From the NCBI GenBank assembly GCA_015478665.1, contig JADMII010000010.1, forward strand, positions 26,679-90,678: DNA of 64,000 bases, read 5' to 3'. Source of the DNA: Dehalococcoidia bacterium. GTDB taxonomy: Bacteria; Chloroflexota; Dehalococcoidia; DSTF01; JACRBR01. The translations under genes and the position numbers were made by a program. Below, piece by piece: positions 8,511-17,880 of the stretch (within the stretch, counting starts at the first letter, position 1; each line of letters opens with the position of its first letter). The notes under the pieces are model-generated. The model saw only the letters and a program-made list of their open reading frames with translations. It did not search any database and had not been told where the DNA came from.

Positions 8511-9389
8511 TCAGAGCCCCAGCAACTCGACGGCGTTACCGCCCAGCACCGCCGTCAGCTCGTCCTCCCGCAGGCCGGCGTCACGCGTGCGCGCGAGCGC
8601 CTTCGCCTGCGTCACGAGCGGGAAGTCGCTGCCCCAGAGGATGCGTTGGACGCCGACGAGGTCGATCGCCCGCCGGTAGATCGTAGGGTCGTACAGCAGG
8701 TGCTCTGCCGACGTGTCGAAGTACGTCGTTTCGAGCGCGGCGCGGACTTCGGGCATCAGGGTGTAAAACGGCAGGCCGCCGCCCAAGTGGGCGGCGATGA
8801 TCGTGACGCCGGACGCCGCCCCGGCGAAGGCCGCCAGCGCCTCGATGCGCAGTCCGCGCTTGCCGCCGTACGGGTGGCCGACGGGCTCACTGGCATGAAA
8901 GAGCAGCGGCAGGTCGTATGCCGCGGCCGCCCACGCCAGCACGTCCGCCTCGTCGCTGTCCGCCAGGTCGTAGCCCAGGTCGTCCGGCCGCAGCTCGCCG
9001 ATCCCCCGCGCGCCCTGTGCCGCCAGCGCGCGGATCTTCGCGCGCGGGTCGCCGGGTCGCACCGTCGGCGCCTCATCGCCGGCGGTATGACCGACGCCCG
9101 TCAGCGACACCGAGACGAAGGGGATCAGCCGGCCGCCGGAGCGTGACGCCGCGTCGAGGATGTAGGCGTTCGTCTCGTCGATCAGCGCTTCGTCGCGCCA
9201 GGCGAAGTTGGCGATGACGGCGTGGCCGACGCCGGCATCGTCCATCGACGCCAGCAGCTCGTCGGCGGTTGCCATCACCGCGCGCGGCTCGGCGTAGATC
9301 GCCGAGAATGCCGGCTCCGTCGCGAGGATGGCCGCGCGCCGCTCGCGGACGGATGGTGGGAAGACGTGCGTGTGCGCGTCGACGATCAC
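8511..9389 (-). CDS. Amidohydrolase-2 family metal-dependent hydrolase
   Basis: A 292-residue TIM-barrel hydrolase. The N-terminal metal site is DAHTHVFPP (residues 4-12). A strand-5-type histidine lies in LLFHASEPVGHPYGG, another in IIAAHLGGGLPF, and the conserved C-terminal aspartate in ILWGSDFP. This subfamily includes decarboxylases and lactone hydrolases (ACMSD-like); the substrate is not predictable. The ATG overlaps the stop of the upstream lipoprotein gene by four bases. Confidence 0.88.
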   Translation of the reverse strand: MIVDAHTHVFPPSVRERRAAILATEPAFSAIYAEPRAVMATADELLASMDDAGVGHAVIANFAWRDEALIDETNAYILDAASRSGGRLIPFVSVSLTGVGHTAGDEAPTVRPGDPRAKIRALAAQGARGIGELRPDDLGYDLADSDEADVLAWAAAAYDLPLLFHASEPVGHPYGGKRGLRIEALAAFAGAASGVTIIAAHLGGGLPFYTLMPEVRAALETTYFDTSAEHLLYDPTIYRRAIDLVGVQRILWGSDFPLVTQAKALARTRDAGLREDELTAVLGGNAVELLGL

Positions 9390-10168
9390 TGCTGTGCCCG
9401 CGCCCGGCGCACGAAGCTGCCGACGAACGATTCGAGCTGGTCGCGCTGCGGCGCCGCACCGAAGGCCGTCGCCAGCACACTGCCATCAATGCGGCCGACG
9501 CGCACGAAGACGGCATCGGCGACGAAGTTCGCGCTGAAGCCGTTCGTGAAGGTGGCCCTGCCGCTGATCCGCCAGGCGAACGACTCGTCGCCCACGGCCG
9601 GGAAGTCCAGCTGCTTGACGACCTGTGTGTCGCTGATCTTCGCGCCCGCAGCGTCGTTCATCAGGAAGCCGGCGACCGACGCCGACGGCAGGTCACGGAT
9701 GTACGCCAACGCGCTCGTCGCCCCGGAGGCGGCGCTGAAGAGCGTGGCGCTGTTCGTGACGCGCGCCGTCGTCGCGTTGAAGACGAGCCCCGGCGCCGGC
9801 GCGGCGGAGTACGCGACGTTGTAGGTGAGCAGCTGCCCCCACTCGCGGTACTGTCGCAGCGCCTGCGCCGCATCGGGCCGCGCCTGCGCCGCCTCGGCGT
9901 CCGTGATCGCGCGCGAGGCATCCTGACGGAATGCGCTCGGGAGGTCGGACGGCTGCAGCACCACCTGCGCGAGGCGCTGCTGCGCCTGCGCGGCGGTCAT
10001 CGTCGGCGTGGCGGTCGGTGTCTTCGGCGCGCCGCCGCCACAGGCGCTGGCCGCGAGCAGGAGCAGCGCGAACCCGATGGCCAGCGCCGCGAGCCGCGCG
10101 TCGGTTGGCGCGAACGGACGCGCGCGGCGCCCGCCCGCGCCCTGCCTGCCGAGTCCCGCTCCCCGCAT
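9386..10168 (-). CDS. Secreted lipoprotein, unknown function
   Basis: About 260 residues. An arginine-rich N-terminus precedes a hydrophobic core (LALLLLAASAC type) ending in a lipobox, then a Thr/Pro linker and a soluble domain with no motif I recognise. The domain contains paired short segments of beta/alpha character (NVAYSAAPAPGLVFNATTARV, PAVGDESFAWRISG). I choose the ATG at 10168 as giving a compact signal; a longer frame to 10249 adds an arginine-rich leader and would overlap the aminotransferase stop. It is coupled to the downstream amidohydrolase by an ATGA overlap. Confidence 0.7.
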   Translation of the reverse strand: MRGAGLGRQGAGGRRARPFAPTDARLAALAIGFALLLLAASACGGGAPKTPTATPTMTAAQAQQRLAQVVLQPSDLPSAFRQDASRAITDAEAAQARPDAAQALRQYREWGQLLTYNVAYSAAPAPGLVFNATTARVTNSATLFSAASGATSALAYIRDLPSASVAGFLMNDAAGAKISDTQVVKQLDFPAVGDESFAWRISGRATFTNGFSANFVADAVFVRVGRIDGSVLATAFGAAPQRDQLESFVGSFVRRARAQQ

Positions 10169-10178
10169 GCCGCCTCGC

Positions 10179-11390
10179 CTACGCCACGGCCCGCTCGAGT
10201 GCGCGGCCGAAGCGCATGACCGCCTCCGGGATATCGGCCTCCGCAACATTGCTGTAGCACAGCCGGGCGAAGTGGCCGCCGCTGCCGTCGTCGAAGAACG
10301 GCTTGCCGCCGACGAACTGCACCGCCTCTTCGTTCGCGGTCTCGGCGAGCCGCTGCGGGTCGATGCCCTCCGACAGCTCCAGCCAGAGGAAGAAGCCGCC
10401 CTTCGGCACGCTCCAGCGCACGAACTTCGGGCAGCGCTCGTCCAGCGCCGCCAGCATCGCGTCGCGCTTCCGGCGGTAGATCTCGATGACGCGCTCGACG
10501 TGCGCGTCGAAGCCGCCGCTCTCGCAGAACTCGGCGATGACGCGGGAGGTCCACGGCGAGACCCCCATGTCGAAGCGCATCCGCGTGATCGCGCTCACGA
10601 CAGGCTCCTCGCCCATCACCCAGCCGATGCGCAGCCCTGTCGCCAGGGTCTTGCTGAACGTCCCCAGCAGCAGCGCGCCGCTGCCGCCGGCCAGCGCATA
10701 GAGCGACGGCGGCGCCGTCTCGTCGAAGCCGATGCGGCCGTAGGCATCGTCCTGGATGATCAGGATGTCGTGAGCGCGGCACACCTCGACGATCCGCTTC
10801 CGGCGTTCGAGCGACAGCGTGGCGGCCGCCGGATTGTGGAAGTTCGAGATCGTGTACAGCAGCTTCGCGCGCTTGCCCTCGGCGCGCACGCGCTCAATAG
10901 CCCGCTCGAGCGCGTCGACGTCGATGCCGTCATCATCGACCGGCACGCCGACGAGCTCCGGCAGGCAGGACATGATCGTCCGCACGCTGCCCGGGAAGCT
11001 TGGCCGCTCGATCAGCGCGACGTCGCCGGGGTCGAGGAAGGCCTCGCAGATGTTCTCCAGGCCGCCGGCGGAGCCGCAGGTCAGGACGAAGTTCTTCGGC
11101 CCGGTGTCCAGCGCCTCGCGGCGGTTGATGTCCTTCGCCAGCCATTCCCGCAGTCCGGAGTAGCCCTGCGGGCCGCCGTACATCAGCGCGAAGGTGCCCT
11201 CGCGGCGCAGCACGCGCTCGTTGCAGGCGATCAGCTCATCGGTTGGCAGCGAGCCTGGGTCGGGGATGCCGCCCGTCAACTGGATCGGCGGCACCGGCGG
11301 CGGCGGCAGGTCGCGCCCGGCCCACGGGCTCCACGCCATCGCGGCGCCGCGGGTCGAGATGGCGGCTTCCCAGTCGTACTTCTGCGTCAT
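10179..11390 (-). CDS. PLP-dependent class I/II aminotransferase
   Basis: A fold-type I aminotransferase of about 403 residues. It shows the substrate-side start IQLTGGIPDPGSLPTDEL, the PLP-loop segment TCGSAGGLENICEAFLDPGD, TISNFHNPAAATLS (Asn ligand), IIQDDAYGRIGF (Asp against the pyridine) and the lysine motif GTFSKTLATGLRIGW. The layout matches the LysN/2-aminoadipate aminotransferase-like group, which also covers branched-chain and aromatic amino acids. The ATG at 11390 starts MTQKYDWE; the longer upstream frame is arginine-rich and has no supporting features. Confidence 0.9.
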   Translation of the reverse strand: MTQKYDWEAAISTRGAAMAWSPWAGRDLPPPPVPPIQLTGGIPDPGSLPTDELIACNERVLRREGTFALMYGGPQGYSGLREWLAKDINRREALDTGPKNFVLTCGSAGGLENICEAFLDPGDVALIERPSFPGSVRTIMSCLPELVGVPVDDDGIDVDALERAIERVRAEGKRAKLLYTISNFHNPAAATLSLERRKRIVEVCRAHDILIIQDDAYGRIGFDETAPPSLYALAGGSGALLLGTFSKTLATGLRIGWVMGEEPVVSAITRMRFDMGVSPWTSRVIAEFCESGGFDAHVERVIEIYRRKRDAMLAALDERCPKFVRWSVPKGGFFLWLELSEGIDPQRLAETANEEAVQFVGGKPFFDDGSGGHFARLCYSNVAEADIPEAVMRFGRALERAVA

Positions 11391-11522
11391 CAGTCGCGCG
11401 TTCCCAACTCTCTCCTGACGCCGAGTCGCGGCGCCGCCACCAGCTCGTCCGTCGCGTGATTGTAGCGAACGGCCGAGGCGGTCGTCGCCGCACTCACGCG
11501 CCATCCGGTGAACGAGCCGGTG

Positions 11523-12278
11523 TTACTCCGCCCCTCGTCCGCGCTCGGCGACGCGCGCCGCCGCCGCCCGGAAGCGTTCGTGGTGCTCCGGCGAGCCGCG
11601 CAGGTTGCGGTTCCACTCGCCCTCGGCCTTCAGCCCTGCGTCGATCTCCGTCGCGCGCTCGACAACCTCCTTCGTCGCCATCAGCGCGAGCGGCGAGTTC
11701 CGCGCGATCTCGTGCGCCATCGCGAGCGCCGCGGACTCGACCTCCGCGCGCGGCACCACGTGGTTCACCAGACCGATGCGCAGCGCCTCTTCGGCGCGCA
11801 CGACGCGGCCGGTGAACAGCAGCTCCTTCGCATACGCCGGCCCGATGATCCGCGGCAGCTGCGAGCCGCCGACGACGAGGCCGTACACCGCGCCGGGAAA
11901 GCGGAAGGCGCAGTCGTCCGAGGCGATGCGGATATCGCACGTCGCCGCCAGCAGCGCACCGCCGCCGTAGGCGATGCCGTTGATGCAGCCGATGAGCGGC
12001 TTCGGGAAGCGTGCGAGGTGGCCGATCGCGCGCGCCATGCCATCGTTGCGCCCGTTCTCGTCGATCGCCGCGACGGCTTCGTTCATGTCCGCGCCAGCGC
12101 AGAACGCAGCGCCGCTGCCGACGAGCACGGCGCAGATGACCTCCTCGTCGGCCTCGAGCGCCTCGAACGCCGTCACCACCCGCGTCGACAGCTCGCGGTT
12201 GAAGGCGTTGTGCTTCTCCGGCCGCTGCATCCGCACGATGCCGACGCCCGCGTCGCGGCCGATCTCGATGAGCTCCAT
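11523..12278 (-). CDS. Enoyl-CoA hydratase/isomerase family protein
   Basis: A 251-residue crotonase-fold protein. The oxyanion-hole segments are visible as SGAAFCAGADMNE and NGIAYGGGALLAATCDIRIAS, followed by FPGAVYGLVVGGSQLPRIIG and AEEALRIGLVNHVV. Crotonase-family enzymes hydrate or isomerise enoyl-CoA; at the two usual acid/base glutamates this protein has AVYGL and GGSQL, so a hydratase role is not certain. The ATG at 12278 gives the usual N-terminus (MELIEIGRDAGVGIVRMQRP). It lies upstream of the aminotransferase on the same strand with a 132-bp gap. Confidence 0.88.
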   Translation of the reverse strand: MELIEIGRDAGVGIVRMQRPEKHNAFNRELSTRVVTAFEALEADEEVICAVLVGSGAAFCAGADMNEAVAAIDENGRNDGMARAIGHLARFPKPLIGCINGIAYGGGALLAATCDIRIASDDCAFRFPGAVYGLVVGGSQLPRIIGPAYAKELLFTGRVVRAEEALRIGLVNHVVPRAEVESAALAMAHEIARNSPLALMATKEVVERATEIDAGLKAEGEWNRNLRGSPEHHERFRAAAARVAERGRGAE

Positions 12279-12429
12279 GGGGGGAAGTGTACGTTGGGCG
12301 CCGGGAAGTGGGAAGTGAGAGGCGCTGGTCGCACCCCGCACGTCTCACTCCCCACAGCCATCTGCCAGCTTCGGTAGCCCCTCACTACCGGGTATCGACG
12401 CACCGCGCTGCCCACCGTACCCTGACGAT

Positions 12430-12936
12430 ATGCGCACTCCCCCGACGCCCGAGGGCACGGTCGACGTGCTCGTCGAGATCCCGCGCGGCAGCCGCAACAA
12501 GTACGAGTACGACTCCGGTCGCGGCATCCTGCGGCTCGACCGCACGCTCTACTCGTCGGTGCACTATCCGACGGACTATGGCTTCATCCCGGAGACGCTC
12601 GCCGACGACGGCGACGAGCTCGATGCGATGGTGATCATCGAAGAACCGACGCTCCCCGGTTGCCATCTGCTCGCGCGGCCGATCGGCGTCCTGCGCATGG
12701 AGGACGACAAGGGCGTCGACGACAAGATCATCTGCGTGCCGCTCGCCGACCCGCGGTTGGCGGAGGTCCATGAGTTCTCCGACATCGCCCGTCACTGGCA
12801 GCGCGAGATCGAGCACTTCTTCCGCGTGTACAAGGAGCTGCAGGAGCTGCGCGTCGAGATCCGGGGCTGGGGCGACAGCCGCCTCGCCTGGCAGATCATC
12901 GATGCGGCGCGCGCCGCGCACGGTGGCCGCGCGTGA
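12430..12936 (+). CDS. ppa: Inorganic pyrophosphatase
   Basis: A 168-residue family I soluble pyrophosphatase. Diagnostic features are EIPRGSRNKYEYD near residue 17, YPTDYGFIPETLADDGDELDAMV with the Asp cluster that binds Mg2+, and DDKIICVPLADP followed by FFRVYKELQ. It hydrolyses pyrophosphate in the cytoplasm and pulls biosynthetic reactions forward. It is first in a tight rightward run; its TGA overlaps the GTG start of rdgB. Confidence 0.96.
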   Translation: MRTPPTPEGTVDVLVEIPRGSRNKYEYDSGRGILRLDRTLYSSVHYPTDYGFIPETLADDGDELDAMVIIEEPTLPGCHLLARPIGVLRMEDDKGVDDKIICVPLADPRLAEVHEFSDIARHWQREIEHFFRVYKELQELRVEIRGWGDSRLAWQIIDAARAAHGGRA

Positions 12937-13568
12937 GCCGGCGCCTGGTCATCGGCACGAACAATCCGGGCAAGCTGCGCGAGTTCCGCGAGTTGCTCGC
13001 CGGCTGCGGCCTGGGCTTCGAGCTGGTGACGCCGGCGGAGCTCGGCGTCGCCTTCGCGCCGGACGAAACGGGCACGACCTTCGCCGAGAATGCTACAATC
13101 AAGGCAGTCGCCGCATCGCGGGCGACCGGCCTGCCCGCGCTGGCCGATGACTCGGGGCTGGAGATCGATCACCTGGGCGGACGCCCAGGAATTTTTTCCG
13201 CGCGTTATGCTGGAGGGAACCGGACGGATCCGGCGCTCAGCGACGAGGAACGTGTGCAGATGGTGCTCGATGAGATGCGTGGGGTGCCGGAGGAACGGCG
13301 GGCGGCGCGCTTTCGCTGCGTCATCGCCATCGCGACGCCGGACGGCGGCGTGCAGACGATGGACGGCGTCTTCGAGGGGCGCATCGGCGATGCGCCGCGC
13401 GGCGAGAACGGCTTCGGCTACGACCCGATCTTCGTCGTGCCGGAGCGGCGGATGACGAGCGCCGAGCTGGCGCCGGCCGAGAAGAACGCGATCAGCCATC
13501 GCGGGCAGGCAGCGCTCAAGGCGTGCGAGATCTTGCGAGGGATGGCGAATGGCAGTCCTACGTCCTGA
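12933..13568 (+). CDS. rdgB: dITP/XTP pyrophosphatase (HAM1 family)
   Basis: A 211-residue non-canonical purine NTP pyrophosphatase. Motifs: GTNNPGKLREFRELL at the N-terminus, TFAENATIKAVAASRATGLPALADDSGLEID in the middle, GENGFGYDPIF and the C-terminal SHRGQAALKA. It removes deoxyinosine and xanthosine triphosphates. It starts at a GTG (12933) overlapping the ppa stop, and its last 20 bases overlap the moaA start, so translation of the three genes is probably coupled. Confidence 0.95.
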   Translation: MSRRLVIGTNNPGKLREFRELLAGCGLGFELVTPAELGVAFAPDETGTTFAENATIKAVAASRATGLPALADDSGLEIDHLGGRPGIFSARYAGGNRTDPALSDEERVQMVLDEMRGVPEERRAARFRCVIAIATPDGGVQTMDGVFEGRIGDAPRGENGFGYDPIFVVPERRMTSAELAPAEKNAISHRGQAALKACEILRGMANGSPTS

Positions 13569-14622
13569 CGCCGTCCGCCGCGTCGACGACCCGCTCGCGT
13601 CGTCGCACCGGGGCGTCGTCGACCGGCGCGGCCGGCCGGTGCGCGACCTGCGCATCAGCGTCACGGATCGCTGCAACTTCCGCTGCCGCTACTGCATGCC
13701 GCGCGAGGTCTTCGGGCCGGACTTCGCCTTCCTCCCCCGCGCGGAGATCCTCACGTTCGAGGAGATCAGCCGCGTCGCCCGCGCCTTCGTCGCCCACGGC
13801 GTGCGCAAGCTGCGCCTGACCGGCGGCGAACCGACGCTGCGCGCCGGCCTGCCCGATCTCGTCCGCATGCTCGCCGCGATCCCGGAGGTGGAGATCGCCC
13901 TGACGACGAACGGCTCGCTGCTCGCCCGGCAGGCGGCGCCGCTCGCCGAAGCCGGGCTCTCGCGCCTCACCGTCAGCCTCGACTCGCTCGACGACGCGGT
14001 CTTCCGTCGCATGAACGACGCCGACTTCGCCGTCGCCGATGTCCTGGCAGGCATCGACGCGGCGGCCGCCGCCGGCCTGCCGGTCAAGGTGAACGCCGTC
14101 GTCCGCCGCGGCGTCAACGACCAGAGCGTCATCGACCTCGCGCAGCACTTCCGTCGCAGCGGGCATGTCGTGCGCTTCATCGAGTACATGGACGTCGGCA
14201 CGAGCAACGGCTGGCGTCTCGACGACGTCGTACCGGGAGCGGAGATCATCGCCCGGATCAACGCCGAGATGCCGCTCGAGCCCGTCGAGGCGCGCTACTC
14301 CGGCGAGGTCGCGCGGCGTTGGCGCTACGCCGACGGCGGCGGCGAGGTCGGCGTCATCACCTCCGTCTCGCAGCCGTTTTGCGCTGCCTGTACGCGCGCC
14401 CGCATCGGCGCCGACGGCATGCTGTACACGTGCCTCTTCTCGACGACCGGCACGGATCTGCGGGCCGTCCTCCGCGCCGATGACGGCGACGCGCGGCTGC
14501 GTGAGGTCATCGCCGGCGTCTGGGCGGGCCGCGACGACCGCTACTCGGAGCTGCGCGCGCGGGCGACGGACGGTCTGGCGTCCGGCGAGCGCCGCGTCGA
14601 AATGTCGTACATCGGTGGCTGA
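13549..14622 (+). CDS. moaA: GTP 3',8-cyclase, molybdopterin synthesis
   Basis: A 357-residue radical-SAM enzyme that starts pterin cofactor synthesis by rearranging GTP. The N-terminal [4Fe-4S] motif is CNFRCRYC, within [34 protein letters not shown] carries the SAM-binding GGE. The C-terminal cluster cysteines appear in [21 protein letters not shown], and the protein ends in the double glycine (SYIGG) needed for MoaA activity. Its reading frame overlaps rdgB by 20 bases and moaC by eight. Confidence 0.97.
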   Translation: MAVLRPDAVRRVDDPLASSHRGVVDRRGRPVRDLRISVTDRCNFRCRYCMPREVFGPDFAFLPRAEILTFEEISRVARAFVAHGVRKLRLTGGEPTLRAGLPDLVRMLAAIPEVEIALTTNGSLLARQAAPLAEAGLSRLTVSLDSLDDAVFRRMNDADFAVADVLAGIDAAAAAGLPVKVNAVVRRGVNDQSVIDLAQHFRRSGHVVRFIEYMDVGTSNGWRLDDVVPGAEIIARINAEMPLEPVEARYSGEVARRWRYADGGGEVGVITSVSQPFCAACTRARIGADGMLYTCLFSTTGTDLRAVLRADDGDARLREVIAGVWAGRDDRYSELRARATDGLASGERRVEMSYIGG

Positions 14623-15124
14623 CGCGCAGGGCGAAGACCGCTCGCCGGCCGGCGGCCTGAGCCACATCGACGCCGCCGGTCGCGCGCGCATGGTCGACGT
14701 CTCTGCGAAGGCGGACACGAGGCGCGAGGCGACGGCGCGGGGGCGCATCGACATGGGGACGGAGACGCTGGCGCTGATCGCGACCGGCGGCATGCCGAAG
14801 GGCGATGTGCTCGCCGTCGCGCAGATCGCCGGCATCATGGCGGCGAAGCGCACGCACGAGCTGATCCCGATGTGTCATCCCCTCGCGCTCACCGGCATCG
14901 ACGTCGCGCTGCGGCCCGATGCCGGCGCGTCCTGCGTCGAGATCGAGGCGACGGTGCGCACGGCTGGCAAGACGGGCGTCGAGATGGAAGCCCTGACCGC
15001 CGTCAGCGTCGCCGCGCTCACCGTCTATGACATGTGCAAGGCCGTCGACCGCGGAATGCGGATCGATGCCGTGCGCCTGGTGCGCAAGAGCGGCGGGAAG
15101 TCAGGGGAGTTCGTGCGGGAGTAG
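14615..15124 (+). CDS. moaC: Cyclic pyranopterin monophosphate synthase
   Basis: A 169-residue MoaC. It shows [21 protein letters not shown], then [40 protein letters not shown] with the conserved histidine and active-site region, and [24 protein letters not shown] near the C-terminus. It converts the MoaA product to cPMP. I place the start at GTG 14615, overlapping the last eight bases of moaA. moaA and moaC are the only pterin genes in view apart from MoaD/MoeB-like sulfur carriers further right. Confidence 0.95.
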   Translation: MADAQGEDRSPAGGLSHIDAAGRARMVDVSAKADTRREATARGRIDMGTETLALIATGGMPKGDVLAVAQIAGIMAAKRTHELIPMCHPLALTGIDVALRPDAGASCVEIEATVRTAGKTGVEMEALTAVSVAALTVYDMCKAVDRGMRIDAVRLVRKSGGKSGEFVRE

Positions 15125-15132
15125 GGCGCCGG

Positions 15133-16392
15133 TCAGCCGCCTCCATACAACCACATCAGCCCGTCCGCGACGGTGCCCCGCCAGCAGGCGTAGTCGTGGC
15201 CGCCGGCGAACTCCTGGTACCGCACGTCGTAGCCCTTCACCGCGAGGACGTCACGCAGCCGGCGATTCGCTGCCAGCATGTCCGGGTGCTCCGACCGATC
15301 CGGCACTTCGAGCGCGCCGACGTCCGCATACACCCGGAGCGGCAGGCGCTCGGACGCATCGAGCTGATGCGTCAGCCACTGCCACTCGACCTGCTGCGCG
15401 CGGACATCGACCGGCAGCTGCGCCCTTGGCCCCCACCAGTAGGAGCCGGACTGCGACAGCACGTTGCCGAAGACATCGGGATGACGAAACCCGGCGAACA
15501 TTGCGCCGAGGCCGCCGGCGCTGACACCGCCGATGCCCGTTTGCGACCGGTCGCCGGTGATGTGGTAGCGCGCGGAAAGCCATTCGTGCACGAGCTCGTG
15601 CGCGACGCACGCGGCGAAGCGCTCATCGCCGAGCAGCTCGGCGATGCGGTCGAGCTGGTGCACCATCGCGACGACGAGCGGGCGGATGCGCCCGGCGGCG
15701 ATGAGATTGTCGAGCGTCGTGGGCAGCTGCGTCTTCAGGTAGGCGAAGCCGTCGTACAGGACGAGCAGCGGGTAGGCTGCGCCGCCCCTGTCGTAGCCGG
15801 GCGGCAGGTAAGTCCAGATCAGACGCTCGTTCCCGAGCGCCCGGCTCTCGAACGTCTCGCGCTCGATGCGCCCCGCCGGCACGTCCGGGTCGCACGCGAT
15901 CCACGGCTGCGGCGGCGCCTGCGGCAGTTCGAGCGTCGAGATCGCCGGGAGCTGCGGCCGGTTGAAGTCGATGCGCCGTGGATTGAGCGGGTCGGGCAGC
16001 AGCCCACCGCTCATCGCGAGCCGGTCGAGCGCGGCGTAACGCGCCTGGCCTTCTTCCGGCAGCCCGGCGTCGACAGCGAACTGGTAGCCTGAGCGGATGT
16101 CGTTGGCGACGCGGAACGAGGCGTGCCAGACCGCGGTGCCGGGGAGCGTCGCGAGCGCCGCGAGCGGCACGCCGGTGACCGCGCCGAACAGCAGCACCTC
16201 GCGCGTCTGCTCGTCGCCACGCCAGACGAACGTCACGAGCGAGTGTCCGGCGTCACCGGCGATCGGCTCGAGCAGCGGCGCGCCGCTTGTTGCGACGCCG
16301 GCCCAGAACGCCGCTTCCGCATCGCCTTCGCCGGCAAGGACGCGGGCGGACAACGCCTCGATGGTCGGGCTCGTCGCGCTTGCGGCTGTCAT
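15133..16392 (-). CDS. Enterochelin esterase-like alpha/beta hydrolase
   Basis: A 419-residue protein with the Fes-type layout: an N-terminal carbohydrate-binding-like beta domain (GHSLVTFVWRGDE; AVWHASFRVANDIRSGYQF) and a C-terminal esterase-D-like catalytic domain. The nucleophile elbow is GIGGVSAGGLGAMF and the catalytic histidine lies in EFAGGHDYACW. LPPGYDRGG...YPLLVLYDG is typical of the family. Substrates range from siderophores to simple esters. It is the last leftward gene before moaC and follows cysK by 82 bp. Confidence 0.88.
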   Translation of the reverse strand: MTAASATSPTIEALSARVLAGEGDAEAAFWAGVATSGAPLLEPIAGDAGHSLVTFVWRGDEQTREVLLFGAVTGVPLAALATLPGTAVWHASFRVANDIRSGYQFAVDAGLPEEGQARYAALDRLAMSGGLLPDPLNPRRIDFNRPQLPAISTLELPQAPPQPWIACDPDVPAGRIERETFESRALGNERLIWTYLPPGYDRGGAAYPLLVLYDGFAYLKTQLPTTLDNLIAAGRIRPLVVAMVHQLDRIAELLGDERFAACVAHELVHEWLSARYHITGDRSQTGIGGVSAGGLGAMFAGFRHPDVFGNVLSQSGSYWWGPRAQLPVDVRAQQVEWQWLTHQLDASERLPLRVYADVGALEVPDRSEHPDMLAANRRLRDVLAVKGYDVRYQEFAGGHDYACWRGTVADGLMWLYGGG

Positions 16393-16474
16393 CGGACGGT
16401 CTCCTTCCCGGGACAGCGGCTGCGCCCGCTCGATCGCGCACCACTGTCGCCGCGGCCACGCCCGTCGCTGCAGG

Positions 16475-17410
16475 CTACCACCAGATCTTGTCTTCGATGT
16501 CCTGCGGCAGGTCGGCGTACTCCGTCGTCCAGAGCTGCGTGCTCAGGTACTTCCAGCCGCCGTCGGCGAAGAGGCAGACGATGTTCCCCGCGTCGAGCCG
16601 CTCGGCGACCCGCTGCGCCGTCTTCAGCACGGCGCCGGCCGAGATGCCCGCGAAGATGCCTTCCCGCTGCGTCAGCTCCTTCGACGCCGCAAAGGAGGTG
16701 CGTGAGTCGACGACGATCTTGCCGTCGAGCACCGACTCATCCAGCACCGGCGGGATAAAGCCTTCCTCCAGGCTGCGCAGCCCCTGCACGAGGTCGCCCG
16801 GATGCGGCACCGCTGCCACCACCTTTACCGATGGCTTCATCTCCTTCAGGAAGCGGCCGGTGCCGGTGAGCGAGCCACCGGTCCCCATGCCGGCGACGAA
16901 GACATCGACCTCCGGCAGATCGCGCAGGATCTCCGGTCCGGTCGTCTCGTAGTGAGCGCGCGGGTTCATCTCGTTGCCGTACTGGTACGGCATGAAGTAC
17001 GCCGGGTCTTCGGCAGCGATCTGCTTCGCCACTTCGATCGACCCGTTCGTGCCGCGCGCGCCGTCGGAGTAGACGATCTCGGCACCGAACGCCGTCAGCA
17101 GCTCCGTCCGCTCGGCGCTGACGCTCTCCGGTATCACGACCTTGAGGCGGTAGCCCTTGATGCGACAGATCATCGCCAACGAGATACCCGTATTGCCCGA
17201 CGTCGGCTCGAGCACGACGCGGTCCTTCGTCAGGACGCCCGTGCGCTCCGCCTCGTCGATCATGTACCGGGCGATGCGGTCCTTGACGCTGCCGCTCGGG
17301 TTCTGCCCCTCGAGCTTCGCGTAGAGCTTCACCGACGGCTTCGGCGACATACGCGGCATCTCGACGAGCGGCGTGTTGCCGATGGCGTCGATGAGGTTGG
17401 AATAGATCAT
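16475..17410 (-). CDS. cysK: Cysteine synthase (PLP-dependent), copy 1
   Basis: A 311-residue fold-type II PLP enzyme that makes cysteine from O-acetylserine (or a phosphoserine relative) and sulfide or a thiocarboxylated carrier. The N-terminus is SNLIDAIGNTPLVEMPRM, the PLP lysine lies in NPSGSVKDRIA, and the substrate loop is EPTSGNTGISLAM. GTGGSLTGTGRFLKE is the phosphate-binding loop. The C-terminus (LFADGGWKYLST) resembles CysM more than CysK. In the sulfur block it is paired with sulfur-carrier genes, which suggests CysO-type sulfur delivery as in mycobacterial CysM. That is inference from context. Confidence 0.92.
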   Translation of the reverse strand: MIYSNLIDAIGNTPLVEMPRMSPKPSVKLYAKLEGQNPSGSVKDRIARYMIDEAERTGVLTKDRVVLEPTSGNTGISLAMICRIKGYRLKVVIPESVSAERTELLTAFGAEIVYSDGARGTNGSIEVAKQIAAEDPAYFMPYQYGNEMNPRAHYETTGPEILRDLPEVDVFVAGMGTGGSLTGTGRFLKEMKPSVKVVAAVPHPGDLVQGLRSLEEGFIPPVLDESVLDGKIVVDSRTSFAASKELTQREGIFAGISAGAVLKTAQRVAERLDAGNIVCLFADGGWKYLSTQLWTTEYADLPQDIEDKIWW

Positions 17411-17469
17411 CGTTTCAATTCAGTTGCCATATGCGCGTACGGAACCGCCGTGCCTCCTCCGGATCCCTG

Positions 17470-17880
17470 TCATCGGAACTGCCAGATGCCCAGCATGTTT
17501 CCGGCCGGATCGCGGAATTCGGTCACCCAGAGATCGCCCTGCTCGTACACCGGCCGCGCCAGCACGCCACCATGCCGGCCGATCGCGTCGGCGACGCCGT
17601 GAATGGCGGCGACGTAGACGTACGGCAAGATGCCCGGCGTCGATGAGATAGCGCGCCCGGTGACCCATGCTCCGATGATCTGCCCGCTCGCATCTTCGAA
17701 GCTCCGCCGCTGCTCGTCGGCGTGCCCACCGGTCGTCGTCCAGCCGAAGACATCAGCGTAAAACGCCGCCGAGCGGTCCACGTCAAGCGCCGGGATCTCC
17801 ATGTACGAGACCTTCCCGTGTACCGCGAGCGGGTTCGCGGACGCGCTCCTTGCCGCTGGCGAATCGTCGCCCGTGGTCAT
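17470..17880 (-). CDS. VOC/glyoxalase superfamily protein
   Basis: A 136-residue single-domain vicinal-oxygen-chelate protein. Typical features are VSYMEIPALDVDRSAAFYADVFGW at the N-terminus, VYVAAIHGVADAIGRHGG in the second half and WVTEFRDPAGNMLGIWQ at the end. The usual metal-binding histidines are mostly absent, and one acidic residue (EFRDPAGN) is retained. I choose the ATG at 17880 because it overlaps the TGA of the upstream sulfur carrier (ATGA). Function unknown; coupling to the carrier suggests a sulfur-related role, which is speculative. Confidence 0.82.
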   Translation of the reverse strand: MTTGDDSPAARSASANPLAVHGKVSYMEIPALDVDRSAAFYADVFGWTTTGGHADEQRRSFEDASGQIIGAWVTGRAISSTPGILPYVYVAAIHGVADAIGRHGGVLARPVYEQGDLWVTEFRDPAGNMLGIWQFR